From NCBI GenBank assembly GCA_964036315.1, contig OZ038498.1:9967861-10031860 (forward strand): a stretch of DNA of 64,000 nucleotides, written 5' to 3'. This document shows, in pieces, positions 1-12,700 of this stretch. Position 1 is the stretch's first letter. Each line of letters starts with the position of its first letter. The translations under genes were made by a program, and so were the position numbers. The stretch is from Acanthosepion esculentum. Taxonomy: Eukaryota > Mollusca > Cephalopoda > Sepiida > Sepiidae. The notes below the pieces were generated by a model. It was not told the origin of the DNA. It saw only the letters and a program-made list of their open reading frames with translations, and ran no database searches.

Positions 1-705
1 CTGATCAGAACTCTCAAAAATTAGACGCTGAATGTGTGTCCAAGATTTTATCTCAAGAACCAGTTAGGAAAATCCAGTATGCCAGAGAAAATTCTAGAAA
101 TTTGTGGATTCAAACTGAAACAGATATGCAACAATCTTTCTCTGAAGAACTCAATTTCAATCAGGATGTTGAAAAATCATCAGACACTTCCAGTTTGGCC
201 TTAATGAATTCTTCAGGTACAAAAGATCCAAAATCTTTAGTTCTCCCAGAACTGCCTGTATTTTCAAAGTCAGAGGAAGTTTCTTCCATTTTTGAGACAT
301 CTGCAGGAGTTTGTATGGATTCCCATAAGATTCATCTTAAAACAAATGTTGATCATTTGGAGAATTCAGAAATGATGTTGTCTCAAGATTTGGTTTCTGA
401 AAGAGAAACCCTTTTTCAACCAATCACAAGTACTGTATCTGATTCAGATTTGAATAAATGTCGACAAAGTGATGACAGTTTGTTAGAATCCATCATGAAA
501 CCAAATGAAAGCTTAGAAAAGAAATGCATTCAAAATCCCAATGTGAAAACTGATGAAAGTTATTCACAAAACCTTCATACTGAATGTGATGATGATGATG
601 ATGATGATAATGATGATAATGATGATGATGATGATAATGATGATGATGATGATAATGATGATGAAAAGGAAAATGAGTTAAACGCTGTTGATGAGAGCGA
701 AATAG
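1..705 (+). CDS. MLH3: MLH3 exon a (partial): disordered linker ending in an Asp-rich run
   Basis: The frame is open from base 3 and has no start codon within the window, so the exon begins upstream. It encodes a Ser/Glu-rich linker with no fold I recognise, typical of the poorly conserved middle of MLH3. Near its end a run of GAT codons with scattered AAT gives a tract of about 26 residues that is nearly all Asp and Asn. The donor GTGAG starts at 706, and the exon ends after codon base 1. Assignment to MLH3 rests on in-phase joining to the following exons rather than on similarity of this part. Confidence 0.75.
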
Positions 706-3700
706 GTGAGTAGAGAATGCATGTATAGTTATAAAAGTTCTTGCATGATTTTCTTGTTTGTTTACTTAGCTTGAGCTTTAAGATGTAAAATATTTAAAAT
801 AATATTTTTAAACAGTCAATTTTTAAATAAAACAAGCAAGAATTGTGTTTGTACCAATATTTTTGTTCACAAAATCAATCATATTCCTTGTCTATCAATC
901 AAATATTAACATTGAAGCCTGCTTTCTCAAGAGCTGTCTCCCAACTAATGTCTCCCCATTCTACTAAACAAGCAGGCTATGAACTGTGGAAATGATGTCA
1001 ACTAATTTTAGCGTACTATTTGTTTACAAAATCAATCATATTCCTTGTCTATCAATCAAATATTAACATTGAAGCCTGCTTTCTCAAGAGCTGTCTCCCA
1101 ACTAATGTCTCCCCATTCTACTAAACAAGCAGGCTATGAACTGTGGAAATGATGTCAACTAATTTTAGCGTACTATTTGTTTACAAAATCAATCATATTC
1201 CTTGTCTATCAATCAAATATTAACATTGAAGCCTGCTTTCTCAAGAGCTGTCTCCCAACTAATGTCTCCCCATTCTACTAAACAAGCAGGCTATGAACTG
1301 TGGAAATGATGTCAACTAATTTTAGCGTACTATTTGTTTACAAAATCAATCATATTCCTTGTCTATCAATCAAATATTAACATTGAAGCCTGCTTTCTCA
1401 AGAGCTGTCTCCCAACTAATGTCTCCCCATTCTACTAAACAAGCAGGCTATGAACTGTGGAAATGATGTCAACTAATTTTAGCGTACTATTTGTTTACAA
1501 AATCAATCATTCCTTGTCTATCAATCAAATATTAACATTGAAGCCTGCTTTCTCAAGAGCTGTCTCCCAACTAATGTCTCCCCATTCTACTAAACAAGCA
1601 GGCTATGAACTGTGGAAATGATGTCAACTAATTTTAGCGTACTATTTGTTTACAAAATCAATCATATTCCTTGTCTATCAATCAAATATTAACATTGAAG
1701 CCTGCTTTCTCAAGAGCTGTCTCCCAACTAATGTCTCCCCATTCTACTAAACAAGCAGGCTATGAACTGTGAAAATGATGGCAACTAATTTTAGCGTGCT
1801 ATTTGTTACAACAGAAATCATTAATCAAACACATTTCCAATACTTGATGCTATTTCACTTTTCCATCATAGATTTTGGTCATGAAAAATAGTGTTCATTG
1901 TAAATCATAAATAATAAGAACTGATATTTTTTTTATTTATCACTTTTTCCAATCTGAGAATGAGTCATTGTTTTCCAGAACTCTTAATGATCATCTGTTG
2001 AAAATTAACAACATTGAACCCAAGACAAATAATGACTTAAATTATGTAAAAAGCATATAAATAATAGCTCCTCCATTAACATTTATCTAAAATATTGTGA
2101 AACAGTAAATACAAAAGTTTAACATCCTGGGTACGACGTTAAACTGCATCCAGCAGCAAGGCCTCTGATCAGGAGGTTTTGAGGAAGCACGGAACCACCT
2201 CTTAATTGCTGGTGTTCCCAGGTCCACCCTGACACAGGGTGGTAGCACCTGTTGGGGTCCCAGCTATGGGAAAATAGTGAACTTCCAGGTCTTTTCCAGC
2301 ACATTGAAACAATGATGTTGCCAGCTATACGTTTTTGAAACAATGATGTTGCCAGCTATACGTTTTTGATATATTTAGTAAATACTGGATCTGGCATTAA
2401 ATAACCCATAGTGGTTGATATGCCATAAAACCCCAAACAACAACAACAAAAGTTTAATTCTGTTAATAATAACATTAATTAAAAAAATGTGACGAGCATG
2501 TGCAAATTTTTTAAACTTTCATACATTTTTTTTTTTTTAATAAGAATCACCCCAAGCAAGGCAGTAAAGCCACTAAAATGCAAGGGGTTACAGGGTGTGG
2601 AAGAATTAGGAACAGAAACAATAATGATGAGCAGAAAGAGAAAAGACTATTCAGGAGGACTGTAGATAGCGATTGACATTGCATTTAAATTTTGAAGATT
2701 AATGTTAGGTGGAAAGCATGGAGCTGGAAGGGAGTTTCGCAAGTGAGAAGTGTGAGAGAAGAAACTGTTAGCATAGAACTTATGGCTACATCTACCCAGA
2801 TTAACTGTGAATTGATGAGATCTCAACGCCAGTCTAGTGGTGCGCTTAAATTAAAAACTTCTAGGTACTATAGCGAAGAGCTTATCTGAACAATTACCAT
2901 GAAAGTATTTATAGAAAGGGCAGAGGGAGGCAAACTTATAGTGGTGGGAAAGTAGCTGGAGCTGAGCCACCAGATCAAGACCAATAATATTGCAGATTCT
3001 TCTTTGGATCTTATCAAGGAGCTCAAGGTAAATAGCAGGGCACTGAACCATATGTGGCAGCAATATTCTAAGCATGGACGAATGGTAGACTTATAGATAT
3101 GTAAGATAGATTCTGGAGGGAAAAATTGTCTCGCACGACACAGTGAACTAACTTTCTTAGCAGCTGACCGAGCAATGGATTCAATTATAGTCTTTCTACT
3201 TCATATCGGCTGAGGACATTAGCCTGAGAAGGCACAACAAGTCACTTTCCTGGAGGTTAGCATCAGCCATGCTGATGGAAGGCAGCAAGAGGTCTCGCAG
3301 ATGATTACTTGGGAAAACTATTCAAAAAACATTTCAATTTAAAATTAATGATTTGGTCAAAAAGACTGTAGGATGGTGCCATATTAAGGATAGTTTTCAT
3401 AAAACATATTACGTCATTTATCTTTTTTAATGTTGTTAGCGGTTTGAAGTGCTGCATTTAAGGTTTATTAATATATACACTATTAGCGTTTGTTAAAATA
3501 TTTAATATTATATAAGGAATTATAATTTAAATCTTAATACAAACTTTTGACCAAATCATTCTTTATAATAAGAATTCCAGTTATTAACTGGAATTCTTAT
3601 TACAAACTCTTGATAAGAAAAACACTTATTTTTAGTGAGAATGTCCTTTCTGCTAACAAAAAACTTATTAATGACACAATTTAAAAAGGAAACCACAACT

Positions 3701-6700
3701 GTAATAGTAAAGAACGTACAAATGGGATAATGCAGTTCATTTTATATCTTTTTATACTTAATTTATTTGTACTTCCTATAGAGATGCAATGTATATTAAT
3801 TTCAGTCATAATGTTTCCAGGTTGATATAAATAAATCTCAAAATATTGCTAACAAAATCAACCAAATTCTCTGTTAATAAAATATGAATAATTTACATTT
3901 ATATATTCTTTAGAGTCAGCTTCTATTCTCTAATTTCACAGGGTCTCTTCAGATGGAACAGATTTTCAAATAAATGATATGTGACCATTTTGGATTAATT
4001 AAAAAGATATTAAAAGGAAAAATGATTTTATCAAGACCTAAAACAAATACAAAATGATTCTCAAACTATTTTCGGTTTTGTTTTTCAGATTTCACTTTAA
4101 AACTTTGGAGAAATTGGAAGAATCCAGTCTTTCAAATTGGAGAAACTGTGAGTGCCACCATTTCAGTATCAGCAAAATTACGAACAGCAACTAAGCTGAT
4201 ATTAGAGTGGATCAATTTGTACAGATATTTAAAGAATAGTTCATTGTCTTAATAGATCTACAGAATATAGAATACAGAGAACTTTCTAAAAAGGTTAGAT
4301 AATTATACTGCACGGGAGTTAAGTGCACATGTGAAAAAAGGCGCAGTTGATAATGTGTGTCTTTTACGCAGCAACATAGGTGAAGCAGGTTTTTTCCTAC
4401 TTCTGGTGTATCTGCTTGTCTTTGTTGTTTAACTAATAAGTAGTTAACTGTAATCACTGAAAAATTAGAAATATATCCAAAGTACAGTGAGAGACCAGGG
4501 CAGAGGTCTTGATATTTGTCAGTATTTTGATGAAACTTCTAAAAGTGACATTTTGAAAATATTAAATAAAAATTCTGAAATCTCAAGCAAATCTTTTAAA
4601 ACGTTAGCCGAGATGAGTGAAGTATCAAGTGATTGCCCTCAAATGTCAAGTAAGACTTGTGAAATGTTGAGTGATACTTGTAAAAAGAGTTTTGTCAAAT
4701 ATCAAATGGAACTTCTGACATTACAAGTCCTACTCCTGAAACATTGAGTGATATTTCTGCTACTCTTAGTGACATTCATAAAACAGTGAATGATACATTT
4801 GAGGTGGTAAATGGTATGCTTACACGTTTCATATCTTCTCCAGTTATATCAAGTAATGCTCATAAAATAATATCTAATACTTGTGAAGTTACAATTAGGA
4901 CTTCTGTAAAGTCAGAGAATATTCAAAATTCTCAGTTAACAAGCAGCCATTGCAATACTGCTTCTTTGGAAGCAACAACATATCCATCAAAACCTGTTCC
5001 TGGCATATCTGTCCTTAATGGAGAATCTGCTCTGAAAGTAGACTTCACTGTCAAGGCAAATTATTCACCAAATTCCTCTACTTTGATCTCTGCAAAATTA
5101 TCATCTCTTTTATTTTTAGAGGCTTCTCGTCATAAAACTAGTCCACAAAGGGAAACATTATTCAGTGAAAGTCAAGATTTCCTTCTGAGAAAAACAGATG
5201 ATGATTTCTCTTCACCTCTGATAAAACAAACACAAAAACAATATTTGTTCTCTCTTAGGTCACCATCTAGAAACAGTGACCCTGAGTCAAATGGGAATGA
5301 TCTCATTAAAGTTAACCATTGTAAGCACCAAGACTCTGAACAGAACTCTTACTTTCATATCATCTCCAATTATATCAAGTAATGCTCATAAAATAATATC
5401 TAATCTTTCTACAGTTACAATTAGGACTTCTATACGGTCAGAATACTCAAAATTTTGAATTAACAACCATAGTTTTGTTACGCAAATTCAAATATTTAGG
5501 ATATTCTTTATTCTGCTTTATATCTGTCTATATTTCAAAATAAAGGGTTCAGTTTGACATTCCAACCACCTGAAGAAGGCCGGAGCGTACAACGGCCAAA
5601 ACGTAATAAATATGGTGACAAAGATGAGGACAATAGTCCCAATAATGTAAATAATCTGCTTTTTATATATATATATATATTTTATGGAGAGAGAGAGAGG
5701 GAGAGAGAGAGAGAGAGAGAGAGCTGCTTAGCTGATAGTGAAGTTATGACTATGAAAAATGTTATGATTTTGACCAAAGACAACGGTTTAATTAAGTTCT
5801 GATGCTTTTCTCAAAATGTTGTTGCAATATACTTATATGTGACCAACATGCATTCAGATCTGAAAATTGATTAGTTATTCTGAGTCATCTTTCTCTCAGT
5901 TTAGAATTACCTAGTTTTGACATTTTATAAGCTGTAGATATGTAAATAGGCTAATGGAAAATATGACGTTAAATGACAACAAAAAGAAGATAAATCCTAC
6001 TTGTCTAATAGTATTCATTTGCATTTTGGCTCTTCAAAAAGAGAGTACATTTAAAGTGAAGTCACTTCAAAAGAAGAAGAAACATTTCTTCCAAACTCAA
6101 CAGGAAATCTTTACAAATCATTGCTGTAAATTGTTCAGGATGAGTAAGTAATGGTATAGTGCCACTAAAATGTTTTAGTATATTCATTTAAAATTAAAGT
6201 GTCAAGACAAATGCTGGCATTATTCCTTATCTCTCACCAGAGAGAGTGAAACATTTCAGTTCTATTTGTTTATCAAATTTTATCCCTTATCATTGTTGAT
6301 GTCCAGTATTCTTATAAAGGTCTCGATGGTATGATCTCAGAATTTTATATATTATAGACTAAAAAAGATGTTCAAGTAGAATTAAATGCTAACAATATGG
6401 ACTCCTGATTATTTTATTGTCAGTCAGAATAATTTTCTGCTTTTAAAAAATAGAAATTTTTATGTAACAGATTTTGTTTTGATTTTTAATCAGACATACT
6501 GATTAAACATTGAACAATAAACATACATTGATAAAGTTTTTTTGCAGTGGGATTTGGACCAAAAATGAAAAAAGAATTTTCTTTCATTTATCTTGTATTT
6601 TTTATTAACTCTGTTATAATCACGTTGTGCATAAATCTAATGTAGTTAAATATTTGCACATTTACAATTGATTTCACTCTGAGTGAATTTGCCAAAGTAT

Positions 6701-9700
6701 AAAATCACCTATTTTATCTCATCACTGGATTAAAAATATTTTTTTTTAAAATGTGGCTATTGCAGCCTTTTTAATCAATTTTGAGCACTAATTTTGTTAA
6801 AAGTAGCATTCTTAGTTTAAATCTTCATTCAGGGATTCAGTATCGTACATGATAGGAAACAGTCAGATTAATCTAAAATTTTGTGTGAGTAAATTCAATA
6901 ATCTATTTCCTGGAGATATTTTTCCTTATATATTTGATAATCGTAAAACTAACATTTTCTGAGCTTAAGACTTATCCAAATTATTGGTGTAATGTTGAAT
7001 TCTAATTCATCTGCTTTTTGTATGTTAATCTTGCCCCTATTTTGTTTTTCAGGATGTTCTTGACATTTGGACAAATCATTCAGTGCAACGAAAACTCCAT
7101 CGAATCACTCATTCTTGTCAGTTCACAAAGGCAATGCTTGCACAAATGGAGGTAAGTTATAGCTTCATAGATGAGCTTGGAGATTTTTAATCCACTCTGT
7201 TAGCCATTTTGGTGAACAACTGACTTTGATCCAAGTTTTGAAGTAGCTATCTAGAATTATAAACTCACTGTGAACCAATTTCAGTAAATTACTATTTACT
7301 CAAATTCTAGCTTGGTTGTGCTCTCAGCATTCGTAAAGTTTTCTTTGAAATTCTAAGATAAGGTATTATTATTAATGTCCCTATTACTATTAATGTCCCT
7401 ATTACTATTAATGTCCCTATCATTTTCTTTTGTCATATTTAATGCCTTATTAAACTCAAAACTCATTTTGACAATATTTTTGTTCAATGATCTTAAGATT
7501 TCAAGGGGTTAATATTAGGGCTGTAAACTGTTTCTTGCTTATTTCATTTCTTTTAAATAATTTTATTTTTTATTATAATTGATGTGTGACTTAATGGGTC
7601 TTCGCTTGCTTGGCTCAGGCCACCCACATTGTTCAGTAGATTGTAAATGATTTCAACTGGGTCTGAAGTGACTGGTGTTTTATGACTGCCAGTAAAATTG
7701 AAAAATGAGAACTTCAAAACAATCACTAGCTGTCTACAAGCAGTTTTAAAAGAAAGAAAGAAATGAAAGCTTTCAGGTTCAAGTACCACTCAGCCAGAAG
7801 GTAGGACATCTTTGGTTGTGGGTTTATATAGTCAGACCACATTCTAGCAAGGTATCCCATGGAGTGTGTCCATCCTGAGTATGACAATAAACTACATCTG
7901 AGTCCTGGCTAAGACGATAAACTACATCCAACAGCAAGGCTCTTCAGTATATGTCTATATTTCTGAGATGAGGTATTATTTACAGTATTTACATTAGTTG
8001 GACTATTGTCCTCATCTTTGTCGCCATATTTGTCACAACGTTTCGGCCGCTGTACGAACTCGAACTGAACACTTTATTTCGATCCTCAAGGACACATGGC
8101 ACAGTGGATAAAGGCGTTGGTTAGATCCAGTGACAGACCCAAAGAGTGTGAGTTCAATACCCGGTTAAGGCAGTGGAGAACTTTCAGAGGGAAAATTAGC
8201 AGGAGATAACTGATAACTGACATCCATCAAACATGGCACGTGGCACTAGAACAGTCTACCCCAGTGATCGAAATAAAGGGTTCAGTTCGACATTCCAACC
8301 ACCTGAAGAAGGCCGGAGCGTACAACGGCCGAAACGTTGTGACAAATATGGCGACAAAGATGGTGACAATAGTCCGACTAATGTAAATACTGTAGCAAGG
8401 CTCTTATCAGGAGGTTTTGAGGAGCATGGAACCACTTCTAAATTACTGGTGTTCCCAGGTTCACCCTGACCCCAGGTGGTAGCACCTGTCAGGGTCCCAG
8501 CTATGGGCAAATAGTTAACACCCCAAAAGTGGTGAAAACACTATGAAAGTATAAAAATACGTTTTAATACCAGCAATACATTTTTGAAAAAACAATATCA
8601 TTACCAACAATACATTTTTGAAGGAAAAAATATTACCAGCAATAAAAATCTTGGCATTAAATAACCCATTGAGGTTGATATGCTGTAAAACAAAACAAAC
8701 CAAAACTATGAAGAGTGTAAAGCTGTCCATCATGAAGAGTTGGGAAAAGGGGCAGTAGGAGAGAGTTGGTAGTCAGAGGGGCAGTAGGAGAGAGTTGGTA
8801 GTCAGAGGGGCAGTAGGAGAGAGTTGGTAGTCAGAGGGGCAGTAGGAGAGAGTTGGTAGTCAGAGGGGCAGTAGGAGAGAGTTGGTAGTCAGAGGGGCAG
8901 TAGGAGAGAGTTGGTAGTCAGAGGGGCAGTAGGAGAGAGTTGGTAGTCAGAGGGGCAGTAGGAGAGAGTTGGTAGTCAGAGGGGCAGTAGGAGAGAGTTG
9001 GTAGTCAGAGGGGCAGTAGGAGAGAGTTGGTAGTCAGAGGGGCAGTAGGAGAGAGTTGGTAGTCAGAGGGGCAGTAGGAGAGAGTTGGTAGTCAGAGGGG
9101 CAGTAGGAGAGAGTTGGTAGTCAGAGGGGCAGTTGGTAGTCAGAGGGGCAGTAGGAGAGAGTTGGTAGTCAGAGGGGCAGTTGGTAGTCAGAGGGGCAGT
9201 AGGAGAGAGTTGGTAGTCAGAGGGGCAGTAGGAGAGAGTTGGTAGTCAGAGGGGCAGTAGGAGAGAGTTGGTAGTCAGAGGGGCAGTAGGAGAGAGTTGG
9301 TAGTCAGAGGGGCAGTTGGTAGTCAGAGGGGCAGTTGGTAGTCAGAGGGGCAGTAGGAGAGAGTTGGTAGTCAGAGGGGCAGTAGGAGAGAGTTGGTAGT
9401 CAGAGGGGCAGTAGGAGAGAGTTGGTAGTCAGAGGGGCAGTAGGAGAGAGTTGGTAGTCAGAGGGGCAGTAGGAGAGAGTTGGTAGTCAGAGGGGCAGTT
9501 GGTAGTCAGAGGGGCAGTAGGAGAGAGTTGGTAGTCAGAGGGGCAGTTGGTAGTCAGAGGGGCAGTAGGAGAGAGTTGGTAGTCAGAGGGGCAGTAGGAG
9601 AGAGTTGGTAGTCAGAGGGGCAGTAGGAGAGAGTTGGTAGTCAGAGGGGCAGTAGGAGAGAGTTGGTAGTCAGAGGGGCAGTTGGTAGTCAGAGGGGCAG

Positions 9701-12700
9701 TAGGAGAGAGTTGGTAGTCAGAGGGGCAGTAGGAGAGAGTTGGTAGTCAGAGGGGCAGTAGGAGAGAGTTGGTAGTCAGAGGGGCAGTAGGAGAGAGTTG
9801 GTAGTCAGAGGGGCAGTTGGTAGTCAGAGGGGCAGTAGGAGAGAGTTGGTAGTCAGAGGGGCAGTAGGAGAGAGTTGGTAGTCAGAGGGGCAGTAGGAGA
9901 GAGTTGGTAGTCAGAGGGGCAGTAGGAGAGAGTTGGTAGTCAGAGGGGCAGTTGGTAGTCAGAGGGGCAGTAGGAGAGAGTTGGTAGTCAGAGGGGCAGT
10001 AGGAGAGAGTTGGTAGTCAGAGGGGCAGTAGGAGAGAGTTGGTAGTCAGAGGGGCAGTAGGAGAGAGTTGGTAGTCAGAGGGGCAGTAGGAGAGAGTTGG
10101 TAGTCAGAGGGGCAGTAGGAGAGAGTTGGTAGTCAGAGGGGCAGTCACAAGCTGTCTGTTGAGACATAGAAAGTTACAGGGGTGGTCAAAGTTGTCACTG
10201 GTCAAATGGGAGAACTTGTTCATTAGTTTGTCATAAGAAAAGAAGGAAGTAGCAGCGAAGATGTCCAAAGTATCACCTACCCCCAGACTCTTCTAAGGTG
10301 AAGCTATGAATAAAGAACCTAATGTATTTCTTTGCTTACTGCAGCCATCTTTCACTTTGTCTACCTTTGTTAAACATACACTGGGCCTCCCTCAGTTTTT
10401 GTTTATACCACCACAGGTGGGAATTGAAACATATTGTCAGGTGAAGCTGACCAGTTGGTGAAAGACTGACTAATATTTACAGAGTTCCTGAAAATCTTTG
10501 AATGATTCATTAGGGAGTTTATTTTATTTTGTTAATATTACAGACAATCGGTCAGGTGGATAATAAATTCATTGCATGTATTGTGAAATCAAAACCGCAA
10601 GATGGAAGATCTGGAAGTAAGTATATTTTTCAAATGAATTTTCAATCACTTTACCTAATTATAATTTTTTTATTTGCTATTCAGCTGACTGCATATAACA
10701 CATTTGTTTACACAACAGTAGGACTAATTTAATTTTGAATTAATTCACCTTGTTTTGTAGTAGTTGCTGTAGCAGCAAGATGTACCATTGATGAGTTTAC
10801 ACCCTTGTGCAAATTACTTGAAACAACCGCTTTAGTCTCCTTTCTTTCACCATACGGTCAGTTTTAAACCCACTGGAGTGACAGGGTGTGATCGATTTCT
10901 ATATTTTCCTCAGATTAGGTCATTTGCAGTGGTGTGCAGTAATATGAATCTATTTTCGGAGTGTATGATGAAATTTGTTTGGCCTTGATGGCATCAGATT
11001 TTTATCACACCCGGCCACTATTGTCTTGACTATCGATTAGTTGTCCTGCGGCTATTGTCTGCAATGGTCCTTACTCCAAGGAAGCATATGAAAAGTGTAG
11101 CATTGCATGAGCAAACTGGCAAGACTTACTAGTGAGCAAATCAAAGTACTATAGAGTGACCCAGAAACTCTCTTGATTTAAATCCAATCAAGAATCTGTG
11201 GTCAATCTGCAATGAACGATTTTGTGGAATGGACATATGAAGTACTAACATGTGCACTGGGTCTTGTTTCATTGTAAAAATATGAAAAAAAAGTAAATAA
11301 GGGAATTATTCATTTTCAATTAATTTTCTCAATGGTGTAAGTATCAGAATTTTTTTAGGCCAATTCTAAAGAACAAACATTGCAAGTCCAATGTTTTCTT
11401 TTCCAGCAATGAGAAGTAATGCAATGACCATTTATGAATGAGCCTCTTTGTGATATTGATCAACAGTTATTAGCACCATTTTGATTTGTCTTGAAGGGTT
11501 TCAAGGGTTTCTTCAGGATTTTCTTGATGAGTAGTGAGTTGTTTGGTTGTTTTGTTTTATGGCATATCAACCTCAGTGGGTCATTTAATGCCATCAAAAT
11601 TTTTTAAATAGATACATAGCGATAGTTTGGTAAAAAAGGTGTGTATGTATACATATATATTTGAACCATTTTTCAATTACTTATATTTTTAAAGTACAAT
11701 CACATGTATTGCTGGTAATATTTTTTTTATTTTTTTCAAAAACATATTGCTGGTTATAGCATTATTTTTTTTTTTTTAAATTAATTTCTGGTAGTAATTT
11801 TTTTCAAAGTATTTCTGGTATTAAAACCTAGTTTTACACTTTTATAATGCTTTTTACCTCAGTTTCGGGGTTAACTATTTGCCCATAGCTGGCACCCTAA
11901 CAGGTGCTACCACCCCGGGTCAGGGTGGACCTGGGAACACCAGCAATTAAGAAGAGGTTCCATGCTCCTCAAAACCTCCTTATCAGAGGCTTTGCTGTTG
12001 GACGTAGTTTATTGTCTTACCCTGGACGCAGATGTAGTTTAACGTCATACCCGGGACGCCCCATTTGGAGGGGGTTACCCCTCTGCAGAGGTGCAGTCAG
12101 CGTATTCTACAGCCCCAGCTGACAGGGCGGAGTAGTGAGTTGTCTGCAAAGATTTAATTTATTGGCATGAATATCAGTAACATATATTTTTATCATAAGT
12201 TTTAATCAATGAATTTCTTAAGAGATGAGAAATTTTATTGTTATTATTTGTTTTGCTATTTGGATCAACCTGCTCATCTTGGTTTTATACTCACATTTTG
12301 GCCATTATAGCCTCCACTTCGTTTATCATTATATTTAGTTACCTTCCTGGAATTTCAAACTAAATTCTTTATTCACTCCATAGAGATAGATTGTTCTCAT
12401 TCCGCTTTCCATGTCTAGGAATATTTAATTTCAGTTAATACTCACCAACATTACTCACTTTTGTGTCTTTTGTCTGACTTTTCAACACTACTGAGGCATC
12501 AAACTCACAAAGGAAGCTGATATGATTTAACCAATGCTTTAAGTCACTACGTTGTGTGTTTTGGAATAAAGGGGTTAGTATGAAACTGAGCAATGCTGGT
12601 ACAAATAGCAAAGAATCTCACATCTTGCTATTTAATACAACATATATATTTTTTGTTTGTAATTTTGCTGTATAAAATAGTATTCTCTCTTGTACTTACA

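Noticed and set aside
5276..5458. Separate small gene
   Set aside because: It is the second copy of the internal duplication within the Ser/Thr-rich pseudo-exon, read in another frame.
8749..10145. CRISPR-like repeat array
   Set aside because: Units are contiguous without spacers, in a eukaryotic intron; it is a minisatellite.
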